Shown piece after piece: positions 19,301-26,293 of a stretch of DNA of 64,000 nt. The notes beneath the pieces were generated by a model. That model did no database searches. It worked only from the letters and a program-made list of their open reading frames with translations, and was not told the DNA's origin. Origin of the DNA: Methylobacterium durans. GTDB taxonomy: Bacteria > Pseudomonadota > Alphaproteobacteria > Rhizobiales > Beijerinckiaceae. Both the position numbers and the translations under genes were made by a program. Location of the stretch: positions 1,116,001 to 1,180,000 of the forward strand of contig NZ_CP029550.1 of NCBI RefSeq assembly GCF_003173715.1. Direction: 5' to 3'. How positions within the stretch are numbered: the first letter of the stretch is position 1; each line of letters begins with the position of its first letter.

Positions 19301-20664
19301 CGCAGCAGCAGCGTGCCGTAGCGGCCCTGCAGGGTGACGGTGCCCCCCGAGAGGCCCTCCATCGGCGCCTCGATGCCGGCCCGCGCCGCCACGATGTGCG
19401 CCGTCGTCGCGCCGAGGACGCCCTGGCCGACGGTCGCCGCGACGAGGGCGTTGCCCTGCACGACCGTGAAGGTGCGGGGCGTGAGGACGAGGGGATCGTC
19501 CTGCGGCGAGCCGCCCGGCGGAAGCGGGGCGGTCAGCGGATCCACGGGCGGCTGGCTCGATCCGCGCGGCGCCGAGCCGGAGAGCGGATCGACCGGCGGC
19601 GTCTCGACGGGCCCGTTCGGCGCGCCGGGCGGGGCGGTGTCCGGCTGGACGATGTTCGGTTCGGTGCTCGAACCGCCGCCGCCGCCGGTCGAGGGTCCCT
19701 GGAACACGGGCAGGCGGGGCGCCTCGGCGATCGCCTTGAAGATCGCCTGGACGAGGCCGGCCTCGAACTGAAGATCGGCGGGCGTCTTGGCGACCTGCTC
19801 GAACTTGACCTGCAGCGGGCCGTTCGGGCTGACGATGAAGGCGTTGCCGGGATCCGACACCGTGAAGAGGAGGCGGGTCGGGTCGTCGCGGTCGTAGACC
19901 TCGAAGCGGCCGGTGTGTCCGTCCGGCTCCGTCATCACGGAGAGGCGTGTTGTGCCGTTGTCCGCATCGATCTGGACGTGGACCGCCGTGCCGCGGATGC
20001 CCATCGTGGCGACGGGGGTGCCGATCTTCATGTCGCCGGTCTTGGCGACCTTGCCGGCCACGAAGGTGATCGAGCCCTGTACGAGGCTGAACAGGGCCGA
20101 GTTGCTCTCCCCCTCCGCCTTGTAGACCATCTCGTTCAGGAGCATCCGCGCGCTGGCGGAGAGGCTGAACAGGGTGCCGTCGAGGAAGGAGACGGCAAGC
20201 GAGGAGCCACGCTCCGTCTGGACGACGTCCCCCTTGTAGACGAGATCGCCCACGTGGAGCGCGACCGTGACGCCGTTGCGCACGACGCTCGCCGAGCCGG
20301 TCACCGTCTGAACGCGGCCGATCGCGGCCGAGGCGTCGGAGGCCTGCGGCGCACCGGCCTGCGCGTAGCGCTCGCCGCCGAGCGGCAGGCTGAGGGCGTC
20401 GATGACCGCGTCGGACAGGGAGGCCCCGTCCGGCGCGACGAGCTTGGGGCGCCGCCCGACCTCGAAGTAATCGTGGACGACGAGGCGGTGCGTCTCGTCG
20501 CTGATGATCAGATCGGCGCCCGCACGGACGTAGTGGCCACGGAAGAGAAGGGCCGCGTCGTCGACCCGGATGGTGCCGCCGGCCTCCGCCTCGACCTCGC
20601 GCACGTCCGCGAGGCCGAAGGACGGCCCCTGCGAAGATGATCTGATGTCGGCTGCGCTCTTCAC
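16393..20664 (-). CDS. Giant FecR-domain protein with VCBS/cadherin-like repeats, probable type I secretion substrate
   Basis: The 1423-residue protein has no classical signal peptide. Residues about 118-230 form a FecR-like domain (GRVQTVTGSASVVRNG, GTPVATMGIRGTAVHV). A Pro/Gly-rich linker (330-395) leads to a VCBS-type unit (TLQGRYGTLLLRDDGTYVY), three near-identical 99-residue units each closing in VNDAP, another VCBS unit, a jelly-roll-like region (residues about 930-1110), further Big_9-type units and a C-terminal segment VLTGGAGRDVFVFADAG typical of type I secretion tails. It is likely a surface or biofilm adhesin exported by an ABC system like that at 9619-12952. GTG start, no strong ribosome binding site. 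It overlaps the cyclase gene by 4 bases. Confidence 0.85.
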   Translation of the reverse strand: MKSAADIRSSSQGPSFGLADVREVEAEAGGTIRVDDAALLFRGHYVRAGADLIISDETHRLVVHDYFEVGRRPKLVAPDGASLSDAVIDALSLPLGGERYAQAGAPQASDASAAIGRVQTVTGSASVVRNGVTVALHVGDLVYKGDVVQTERGSSLAVSFLDGTLFSLSASARMLLNEMVYKAEGESNSALFSLVQGSITFVAGKVAKTGDMKIGTPVATMGIRGTAVHVQIDADNGTTRLSVMTEPDGHTGRFEVYDRDDPTRLLFTVSDPGNAFIVSPNGPLQVKFEQVAKTPADLQFEAGLVQAIFKAIAEAPRLPVFQGPSTGGGGGSSTEPNIVQPDTAPPGAPNGPVETPPVDPLSGSAPRGSSQPPVDPLTAPLPPGGSPQDDPLVLTPRTFTVVQGNALVAATVGQGVLGATTAHIVAARAGIEAPMEGLSGGTVTLQGRYGTLLLRDDGTYVYRADKAAGLAEGQQGADVFTYRVEDKTGVSATTTLTMDVTGVNDAPVAPLAIVLAAGAEDASRIVSAADLLAGASDVDGDALRVSGLRVVSGGGTIEDLGDGRFIYRPAADASGRVTLAYAITDGHGGGVEQIASFEVSPVNDAPVVARALSLRSSPEDTLRPISPLDLLAGATDADGDALAVTALRIVSGDGTIEDLGNGHYAYRPDSNASGPVTLAYTITDGHGGSVAQTARFDVIPVNDAPTIGGPLVLAASLEDTARVITAAELLAGAGDVDGDVLALTGLKIVGGGGTIEDLGDGRYAYRPAANANGPVTLAYTITDGHGGDVAQTARFQIAPVNDAPVIRPDATSAAARVDEVAYGAPGSGTLLHSRSGTIAFSDPDFGDVHGATVVADGTGYLGTLTLGAIDEASGTLAWNFAVPDGAIDALSAGETRVQTYSVRISDSLGGSTTQVVSVTLAGAGERPPVAADDLDLHPSLLVNSGFGAAPDFSGWTQSTVNSGNFINNSYRPQIVVDRSGTYLAGADAVAVLAFEGTIDTRGGTAWGPSIRSATFSASAGDAIKFDWQLSSGEDHARGRGYLRDASNGQIVATVLQEDSIVSGSTGWQTKTFVLPSGGTYYIEFQVGSYDSTFGQVVGAELVIDYAGVVPRIREDMPLVIQPAELLANDSDPSGLPIHLVSVAGTSAHGAAVTLNPDGTITYDPRAAFDHLAQGETATDSFVYTIANSTGATASATAFFTVSGDNDAPIGGQDHIVAAPDASLTVPISALLFNDRDPDSGARLGVVSVTDAQFAPSGDAIRYQGTGDGGHFSYVVQDEHGTPAVQAVEAVVTRGEARHLVGTAAAEILIASATTEVLTGGAGRDVFVFADAGTARTITDFAAGASGDAIDLTGVFGGNVTYENLAAFARLVTEGDHAALEVSDGSGGDWHILAHLTSLPASATDVTLIWTDHLVRLNAQAPLV
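18250..19146 (-). repeat. Three tandem 297-bp coding repeats inside the FecR/VCBS gene
   Basis: The phrase CAGATCCTCGATCGT and close variants recur at 18391, 18688 and 18985, exactly 297 bp apart, and VNDAP codons recur at the same period. Each unit encodes 99 residues of a cadherin/VCBS-like domain (GGGTIEDLGDGRYAYRP, VTLAYTITDGHGG). High nucleotide similarity between units suggests recent duplication or gene conversion, a known route to length variation in adhesins. Confidence 0.88.
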
Positions 20665-20997
20665 GTTTCGTGCACCGAATCCGAATGGAGCGTCTCGCGA
20701 CGCCTGTTCATGGCTGCGCTACGGGAAGTATCGGAGCGTGTTGGTGCGCCCCGTCACACGAAAAGACGGCTTCACCGCGCACCCACAAGCGTCGCCGGCG
20801 CCGGCACGCCCGAAGACCCGAACCGTCCGTATCCGTACAGTTCAATTCCCTTCGCCCGACAGGCTCGCGCAGGTTCATCCGAGGGGCCTGAAGATTTCAA
20901 GTGTTCCGAGAGCACAGAGGCGCCAATTCGCGAGCCCGAACATGGCGTTGCCGGCAGCCGCCGGCCCCGCGCGGCGGCCATCGGTCGACGGAATCGC
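20665..20997. other. Intergenic region between the FecR/VCBS gene and lrgB
   Basis: This 333-bp stretch lies between two genes on the minus strand and must hold the promoter of the FecR-cyclase operon. I see no convincing gene, RNA or clear terminator in it. Short open frames here lack ribosome binding sites and recognisable motifs. Confidence 0.4.
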
Positions 20998-21714
20998 TCA
21001 GGGAACGAGGGTCAGCACCAACGGTACCAGGATCGCGGTCAACAGAGCGTTGAGACCCATCGCGATTCCGGCGAATGTGCCCGCGACCTCGCTGACCTGG
21101 AAGGCGCGGGCTGTGCCGACGCCGTGGGCAGCGAGGCCCGCCGCGAAACCCCGCGCCCGCATGTCCCGGATCCGCAGCGCGTCCATCAGCGGCGTGACGA
21201 GGATCGCACCCGTGACGCCCGTCAGCATCACGATCACGGCCGTCAGCGTCGGGTCACCGCCAAGCGTCTCGGAGACGCCCATCGCGACGCCCGAGGTGAT
21301 GGATTTCGGGCTGAGCGCGGTGATCACTGGACGCGGGATGTCGAGGAGGCGCGCGAGCCCGACCGCGGAGATGAGGGCCACGACGCACCCGACGACGAGT
21401 GCGGCCAGCATCGGCAGGAGGGCGCGCATCACGGTCGCCCGGTGCTCGTAGAGCGGCAGGGCGAGCATCACCGTCGCCGGTCCGAGCAGGAAATGCACGA
21501 ACTGCGCGCCCTGGAAGTAATCCGCGTATGGCGTACCCGTCAGCGCCAGCACGGCGCCCGTCAGCACGATCGCGATCAGCACCGGGTTGGCCAAGGGGCT
21601 GCGGCCCGTCGCCGCCGCGATCCGGTCGGCCACGAGGTAGGCGACGAGGGTGACCGTCAGCCAGAGCAGCGGGGTGCGGGAGAGATAGACCCAGACCGCG
21701 AACTCGCCGCTCAT
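20998..21714 (-). CDS. lrgB: LrgB-family membrane protein (CidB/LrgB, plastidic glycolate transporter family)
   Basis: A 238-residue protein with about seven helices and the LrgB signature ALSPKSITSGVAMGVSETLGG followed by AHGVGTARAFQ. LrgB works with LrgA in murein hydrolase regulation or in export of small organic acids such as glycolate and pyruvate in different organisms. The ATG at 21714 overlaps the stop of lrgA (ATGA) and has GGGGCGG upstream. Because its partner lrgA carries a frameshift, coupled translation from lrgA would normally fail, although lrgB itself is intact. Confidence 0.9.
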   Translation of the reverse strand: MSGEFAVWVYLSRTPLLWLTVTLVAYLVADRIAAATGRSPLANPVLIAIVLTGAVLALTGTPYADYFQGAQFVHFLLGPATVMLALPLYEHRATVMRALLPMLAALVVGCVVALISAVGLARLLDIPRPVITALSPKSITSGVAMGVSETLGGDPTLTAVIVMLTGVTGAILVTPLMDALRIRDMRARGFAAGLAAHGVGTARAFQVSEVAGTFAGIAMGLNALLTAILVPLVLTLVP

Positions 21715-22117
21715 CGTTCCGCCCCCCGCTTCCCGCGCGGCTCCAGCCACCGCGAGACGGCGACGAAGGTCAGCGCGGTCGCGCCGAGCGCCGCGAGCGT
21801 CGACACCACCAGCACGACGGCGAGCTTCAGCCCCTGCACCTGCAGCACGTCGAGGCGGCCGACGATGCCGGCGCCGGCCGGTACGAACATCAGGGATAGG
21901 TTGGCGAGGAGCCCCGGCCGGTCCGCTCCAAAGTGCCGTCCGTCAGCGGGCGCGGCAGCGTGCGCGGCACGATCGCGGGCCCCTGATCGCGCAGCACGAG
22001 GAAGCCGAGCAGCAGCACCATGCCGAGCACGGGCCCCGGCAAGGGCAACCCGCTGCTGCGCGCGACGACCTCTCCGGCGAGCTGTGCGAGCAGGACAAGG
22101 GCGAAGCTCGCGATCAC
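21711..22117 (-). pseudogene. lrgA: lrgA (CidA/LrgA family) with a single-base frameshift
   Basis: The first part, from a GTG at 22117, encodes VIASFALVLLAQLAGEVVAR and the LrgA signature LPLPGPVLGMVLLLGFLVLRD. After ERTGRG the frame ends early in SSPTYP and stop, while the expected continuation LLANLSLMFVPAGAGIVGRL and the C-terminal helix are encoded in the next frame and reach a stop overlapping lrgB. The total length, 407 bp, is one short of a multiple of three. The deletion falls in the run of four C at 21912-21915 (GGGG on the coding strand), a typical site for either a natural slip or a sequencing error. Confidence 0.85.
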
Positions 22118-22148
22118 GGGCTGCGCTCCGCCGCCCGGACGGACGGCC

Positions 22149-22628
22149 TCACGCCCGCGCCGCCGCGCCGTCGCGGCCTGCGAGCCCCTCCTCGCGGGCG
22201 CTCGCGATGGCGGATTCATCGAGGCCGAGAAGCTTGCCGAGCCGCCAGACGAGGGCCTCCTCGAACTCGTCGACGGTGCCGTCCGCTCCGGCGACGGACC
22301 ATGCCATCGCAAGGAGCCGCGCCCGCTCCGCCTCGCCGCCCTCGCGCCCGATCAGCTCCACCAGAATGGCGACATCGCGGGTCTCCGCGTCGAAGGCGGT
22401 GGCGCGCGCGATCAGTGCGTCCGCCGCCTCGCCCGAATCCGCGTAGCGCCGGCGCACCAGACGCGTCAGGCGCTCCGCTTCAGGGGCCGCGAGCACGCCG
22501 TCGACGCGAGCCACGTGGACGAGCAGCGCGGTCGCCGCGAGGTGCTCGTCGTCGACGGGCAGGTCGGCGGCCGGCGCGATCCCGAAGGCGTCGGCGGCAT
22601 AGGCCCGGAGGCGCGCGATCAGGGACAT
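22149..22628 (-). CDS. TerB-like (tellurite resistance/co-chaperone DjlA N-terminal fold) protein
   Basis: The 159-residue all-helical protein shows two acidic helix-loop segments typical of TerB-type domains: LVHVARVDGVLAAPEAERL (residues about 37-55) and MAWSVAGADGTVDEFEEALV with WRLGKLLGLDES near the end. TerB-fold proteins bind metals through such acidic loops and are linked to stress responses, but the function of stand-alone members is unclear. It is upstream of lrgAB on the same strand, 31 bp away, and is the last ordinary gene before the tRNA boundary. The start at 22628 (MSLIARLRAYA) fits the family better than longer alternatives. Confidence 0.8.
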   Translation of the reverse strand: MSLIARLRAYAADAFGIAPAADLPVDDEHLAATALLVHVARVDGVLAAPEAERLTRLVRRRYADSGEAADALIARATAFDAETRDVAILVELIGREGGEAERARLLAMAWSVAGADGTVDEFEEALVWRLGKLLGLDESAIASAREEGLAGRDGAAARA

Positions 22629-22838
22629 GGGCAGAGATCTCGAGAGGGGCGGCCGACAGTCTCGATCGCCTTGAGCCCCGTCAAGCGCTCGGGATCGTCT
22701 GCGCGCGCGGCGCCCTCGCGGCGTGGCGCGGCTGCATCGGATCGCGCCGGCTGCCGCCTCCCGCCTTGCCAATACGGAGCCGTCCGGATATGAGCCTCAC
22801 CCGAACGATCGAACGATGCCCCACGGCGCGTCGATCGC

Positions 22839-22877
22839 GCCGCAATAGCTCAGCTGGTAGAGCACCTCATTCGTAAT
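22839..22877 (+). repeat. Orphan 5' half of tRNA-Thr (direct repeat of 22963-23001)
   Basis: Thirty-nine bases starting GCCGCAATAGCTCAGC are identical to the 5' acceptor strand, D arm and 5' anticodon arm of the intact tRNA-Thr at 22963. Identity stops inside the anticodon arm (after CGTAAT), where the next bases are unrelated. The segment cannot fold into a tRNA. It resembles the half-copy left when an element integrates in or near an anticodon loop. Confidence 0.9.
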
Positions 22878-22962
22878 TGGCGGGTTAACCGTTAAAATCG
22901 AAATGGTCTCAACGAGTTGACGGACCGACGATCGATTTAGTATGGCCTTAATAGGGCCGGAG

Positions 22963-23038
22963 GCCGCAATAGCTCAGCTGGTAGAGCACCTCATTCGTAA
23001 TGAGGGGGTCGGGGGTTCGAATCCCTCTTGCGGCACCA
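22963..23038 (+). tRNA. tRNA-Thr(CGT)
   Basis: The 76-base sequence folds as a standard cloverleaf. The acceptor stem GCCGCAA pairs with TTGCGGC, and the anticodon arm CCTCA-TTCGTAA-TGAGG carries CGT, reading ACG (Thr). The T arm GGGGGTTCGAATCCCTC has the normal TTCGAAT loop, and ACCA is encoded at the 3' end. It marks the junction between compact chromosomal genes to the left and IS-rich accessory DNA to the right. Confidence 0.96.
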
Positions 23039-23305
23039 TTTTTTCACTTCTCTAACAATGCCTTCGATCGACCTGGCAGAATGAGTTCAGGATCGGAGCT
23101 CCGTCTGGTGACCATCGGGTGACCACGTCAGAGAAGCTCGATCCGCCGGGAAAGGCATTTGTGTCTGTCGTACCAGCTGTGGACTGAGGCGGGTCAGGCT
23201 AAACCTTTGCATCTATTCAAGTGTCCGCCGTCAGCGCTCCTGAGACACATCGAGGCCCTTCACGAACGGAGGATGGCTGGTTCATCGTAGTCCTGAGGCA
23301 CGACG

Positions 23306-23680
23306 ATGAAGCAGACATCCGGACTGGCACGCAAGCCGGCAGACGCGGTGATCAAAGACATCCGCCGGGCCACCCGCCGGCAGTTCTCGGCCGAGGAGAA
23401 GATCCGCATCGTGCTGGAGGGCCTGCGCGGCGAGGACAGTATCGCCGAGCTGTGTCGGCGCGAGGGCATCGCCAGCTCGATGTACTACGGCTGGTCCAAG
23501 GAGTTCCTGGAAGCCGGTAAGAAGCGGCTGGCGGGCGACACGGCGCGGGCGGCGACAGCAGACGAAGTCAAGGAGCTGCGCCGCGAGGCGGGCGCGCTGA
23601 AGGAGGTTGTGGCCGATCTCCTCCTGGAGAACCGCCTGCTCAAAAAAAGCATGAGCGGGGCTGGGGACGACGAGGCATGA
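23306..23680 (+). CDS. IS3-family transposase OrfA (first copy)
   Basis: The 124-residue DNA-binding subunit has a helix-turn-helix (RQFSAEEKIRIVLEGLRGED then IAELCRREGIASSMYYGWSK) and a C-terminal leucine-rich helix (EVKELRREAGALKEVVADLL). Its stop overlaps the orfB start by 4 bases (ATGA). A run of seven A at 23642-23648 (LLKK codons) lies just before the overlap. In the -1 frame, translation from this run stays open into orfB, so a fused OrfAB transposase by frameshifting is expected, as known for IS3 elements. Confidence 0.9.
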   Translation: MKQTSGLARKPADAVIKDIRRATRRQFSAEEKIRIVLEGLRGEDSIAELCRREGIASSMYYGWSKEFLEAGKKRLAGDTARAATADEVKELRREAGALKEVVADLLLENRLLKKSMSGAGDDEA

Positions 23681-24657
23681 GGTACCCAGCCCCTGAGAAG
23701 CTGGAGATCATCCGGCTGGTTGAGCAATCCCACCTGCCGGTGCGCCGCACCCTGGAGAAGCTCGGCATCACCCGATCGACGTTCTACCGCTGGTACGACG
23801 CCTACCTGAGAGGCGGTCCCGAGGCATTGGCTGACCGACCATCCCGGCCCAGCCGGGTCTGGAACCGTCTACCGACAGAGATCCGCGAGCAGATCGTCGC
23901 CCTCGCGCTGGAGGAGCCGGAACTCAGCCCACGCGAACTGGCGGTGCGCTTCACCGACGAGCGGCGCTACTTCGTCTCGGAAGCCAGCGTCTACCGCCTG
24001 CTCAAGGCCCAGGACCTGATCACCAGCCCCGCTTACATCGTCGTCAAGGCCGCCGACGCGTTCCGCGACAAGACCACGGCGCCCAACCAGCTCTGGCAGA
24101 CCGACTTCACCTACCTGAAGGTTGTCGGCTGGGGCTGGTACTACCTGTCGACGGTGCTGGACGACTTCTCGCGCTTCATCGTGGCCTGGAAGCTCTGCGC
24201 CACGATGCAGGCCAGCGACGTCACCGCCACGCTCGATCTGGCGCTGACCGCGGCCGGGCTCGATCAGGTGCCGGTGGCGCATCGCCCGCGGCTGCTGACC
24301 GACAACGGATCGAGCTACGTCGCGGGTGACTTGGCGACATGGCTCGGCAGCCGAGGCATGACCCACATCCGCGGTGCGCCGCGCCATCCCCAGACGCAGG
24401 GCAAGATCGAGCGCTGGCACCAGACGCTCAAGAACCGCATCCTGCTCGAACACGCCTACCTGCCGGGCGAGTTGGAGGCCCGGGTTGCCGCCTTCGTGGA
24501 GCACTACAACCACGTCCGAGCTCACGAGAGCCTGGGCAATCTCACCCCCGCTGACGTCTATCTCGGCCGCGGCGAGGGCATCCTGCGCGAGCGGGCGCAG
24601 ATCAAGCGTCAGACCCTCATCGACCGCCGCTTGCGCCACCACGCGCGGGCTGCCTAA
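23677..24657 (+). CDS. IS3-family transposase OrfB (first copy)
   Basis: A 326-residue integrase-core protein. After an N-terminal helix-turn-helix part (RRTLEKLGITRSTFYRWYDAY) comes the rve domain with DDE residues in LWQTDFTYLK, LLTDNGSSYVAGD and the Glu of TQGKIERWHQTLKN, then FVEHYNHVRAHESLGNLTPADVY. The catalytic triad and length look intact, so the element may be active when supplied as the OrfAB fusion. Confidence 0.93.
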   Translation: MRYPAPEKLEIIRLVEQSHLPVRRTLEKLGITRSTFYRWYDAYLRGGPEALADRPSRPSRVWNRLPTEIREQIVALALEEPELSPRELAVRFTDERRYFVSEASVYRLLKAQDLITSPAYIVVKAADAFRDKTTAPNQLWQTDFTYLKVVGWGWYYLSTVLDDFSRFIVAWKLCATMQASDVTATLDLALTAAGLDQVPVAHRPRLLTDNGSSYVAGDLATWLGSRGMTHIRGAPRHPQTQGKIERWHQTLKNRILLEHAYLPGELEARVAAFVEHYNHVRAHESLGNLTPADVYLGRGEGILRERAQIKRQTLIDRRLRHHARAA

Positions 24658-24718
24658 CCTCTCAACCCAGGTGGACCAGAGCCTCCGTTCCTGAGCGTCC
24701 CAGATCGTCTCAAATCAT

Positions 24719-24916
24719 CTGACGACGGACAGGCATCGCCTCCTCCATGTACTACGGCTGGTCCAAGGAGTTCTTGGAGGCTGGCCGGAAGCGGCTGGCC
24801 GGCGACACGGCCCGTGCTGCCACCGCCGACGAGGTCAAGGAGCTGCGCCGTGAGGCGGGTGCGCTGAAGGAGGTCGTGGCCGATCTCGTCCTGGAGAACC
24901 GCCTGCTCAAAAAAAC
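24719..24916 (+). pseudogene. Truncated second copy of the same IS3-type orfA
   Basis: From ggcatcgcctcc onward this matches the orfA at 23306 in protein (GIASSMYYGWSKEFLEAG, EVKELRREAGALKEVVADL, VLENRLLKK) with scattered base changes. The 5' half is missing because the complete IS3 ends at 24712. The 3' end is cut within the A run by the IS110 element starting at about 24920. It is therefore an internal slice of an older IS3 copy. Confidence 0.85.
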
Positions 24917-24931
24917 GTATGGCCCGCCCCG

Positions 24932-25187
24932 TCTGCAAGGTGGTCGATGAAGACGCCTGTATCCGGTCTGCACAAACGTATCCGGCATGTCGGCACAATG
25001 GCCGCCGCCAAGATGGAGAGCCGCACGTCCCGGGCCTCATAAGCACGTCGGCCTCGCTGAGCCGCTTTTTTTGCCAGGCTTCCGGGACGCCGCTCGACCG
25101 TCAGGCCATCTTCACTGTCCTCCCGCAGACCTCGTGGACCCGCGCCGAGTGGTCCGGCTCGAACTCGGGTCGACCTCTCTCCACGCC
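24932..25187 (-). ncRNA. Candidate bridge-RNA region of the IS110 element
   Basis: This is the long noncoding end downstream of the IS110-type transposase, where IS1111-like members carry the structured guide RNA that pairs with target and donor DNA. The assignment is by position only; I did not fold the sequence or identify the guide loops. No protein-coding frame in this stretch looks real. Confidence 0.3.
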
Positions 25188-26228
25188 TCAGGCGAGGGCC
25201 GGCTCCAGATGCCGCTCGAAGCTCCCCCCTTTGCGCAACGTCGCCCAAGCGACCCGCGCGAGCTTGGCCGCGAGCGCGACGACCACGACGTTGTAGTGTG
25301 CCCGCGCCATTAGACCGCGCAGCCAACGTCCGGTCGCGTCCTCGGCCTTGGACAGCGAGGCCAGGGCCGCGCGCGCCCCATGGATGAAGAGCCCACGCAG
25401 GTAGGCGTTGCCTCGCTTGCTGATGCCGAGGAGCTTCGGTCTGCCGCCGGTCGTGTGCTGGCGCGGCACGAGGCCGAGCCAAGCGGGAAGGTCGCGGGCG
25501 GACGCGAAGGCGCTCCCGTCGTCGACGGCCGCACGCAGGGCCGTGGCCGTCATTGGCCCGACGCCCGGGATCGACACCAAGCGGCGCGTCGCTTCGTCGG
25601 CGCGTGCGCGCTCCACGAACTCTCGGTCGAGCGCCTCGATGCGGCGGTCGAGACCCGCCCACTCCTCGCGGATCTCGGCGACGAGGGCCCGGATGCGCGT
25701 GCCGACCCGCGCCTCGGGGTCCGTCAGGAGAACATCGACCGCCGTCTCGAACTTGCGCCGGCCCTGAGGGAAGGCGAGGCCGCGCTCCAGCAGGATCGCG
25801 CGGAGTTGGTTCATGAGCATGGTGCGCATGCCGACCAGCCGCGACCGGACCCGGTGCAGGCTCTGCATATCGAGCTGCTCTTGTGCCTTGAGAGGCACGA
25901 AGCGCATCGTGGGGCGCGAGGCGGCCTCGGCGATCGCCTCGGCATCGCGGTCATCGTTCTTCTGCGCCTTGACGTAGGGGCGGACGTACTCGGGCGACAT
26001 TAGTCGGATGACGTGTCCCTGCGCGGCGAGCAGCCGGCCGAGGTGATGGGCACCGCAGCAGGCTTCCATCGCGACAATGCAGGCTGGCAGCTTGGCCGTC
26101 AGGCCGACAATCGTCTCCCGCCGCGAACGCCGGCGCAGCACCACCGCCCCGGACGCGTCGAGGCCGACGAGGCTGCAGCTGTTCTTGCCGAGGTCGATGC
26201 CCAGCACCGCGATCGCACTCTTCGCCAT
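25188..26228 (-). CDS. IS110-family transposase (DEDD recombinase)
   Basis: The 346-residue protein has the N-terminal RuvC-like DEDD domain (GIDLGKNSCSLVGLD, ACIVAMEACCGAHHLG, KNDDRDAEAIAEAA) and the C-terminal transposase_20 domain with its catalytic Ser region (VSIPGVGPMTATAL ... LPAWLGLVPRQHTTGG ... GISKRGNAYLRGLFIHGARA). Length and motifs are complete. The start at 26228 follows GGAGGGATCTGGA; a longer in-frame start at 26267 lacks such a site. The enzyme cuts and joins DNA guided by a bridge RNA encoded in the element's noncoding end. Confidence 0.94.
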   Translation of the reverse strand: MAKSAIAVLGIDLGKNSCSLVGLDASGAVVLRRRSRRETIVGLTAKLPACIVAMEACCGAHHLGRLLAAQGHVIRLMSPEYVRPYVKAQKNDDRDAEAIAEAASRPTMRFVPLKAQEQLDMQSLHRVRSRLVGMRTMLMNQLRAILLERGLAFPQGRRKFETAVDVLLTDPEARVGTRIRALVAEIREEWAGLDRRIEALDREFVERARADEATRRLVSIPGVGPMTATALRAAVDDGSAFASARDLPAWLGLVPRQHTTGGRPKLLGISKRGNAYLRGLFIHGARAALASLSKAEDATGRWLRGLMARAHYNVVVVALAAKLARVAWATLRKGGSFERHLEPALA

Positions 26229-26293
26229 TCCAGATCCCTCCGTGTGTCCGTGGCAGCAAAATGCCACCGTCGGTTCCGTGAGGGGCGGGCCAT

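Larger units (their letters stand above)
23241..24712 (+). mobile_element. IS3-family insertion sequence (first type), complete
   Basis: Imperfect inverted ends can be matched: TGAGACACATCGAGG at 23241 and, on the other strand, TGAGACGATCTGGG starting at 24712, both continuing into a shared GAACGGAGG about 25 bases further in. The ends are TG...CA, as usual for the IS3 family, and the 1472-bp length fits. The flanking bases do not show a target duplication, so the right side has probably rearranged: a truncated orfA of the same type follows within ten bases. Confidence 0.8.
24920..26293 (-). mobile_element. IS110-family (IS1111-like) element
   Basis: A 12-bp inverted repeat, ATGGCCCGCCCC at 24920-24931 and GGGGCGGGCCAT at 26282-26293, brackets the transposase gene; the exact tips may lie a few bases outside, as IS1111-type repeats are subterminal. 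About 65 bp lie upstream of the transposase start and about 256 bp downstream of its stop. The left flank is an IS3 orfA at its A run, and the right flank is the last codons of a different IS3 orfA (AIGIFAEVPK). Confidence 0.75.

Noticed and set aside
16429..20640. A 1403-codon open frame opposite the FecR/VCBS gene
   Set aside because: Its composition is dominated by Arg, Gly, Asp and Val as expected from reverse reading of repeat codons. No domain is recognisable, whereas the minus strand has clear FecR and VCBS motifs.
22878..22962. A complete tandem tRNA gene or a small RNA between the two tRNA segments
   Set aside because: Only the 5' half of the tRNA is repeated. The 85-bp spacer cannot complete a cloverleaf and shows no clear hairpin.
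23039..24660. A phage-type integrase gene next to the tRNA
   Set aside because: Integrase-core proteins here are IS3 transposases by motif; no tyrosine recombinase motif was found near the tRNA or elsewhere in the window.
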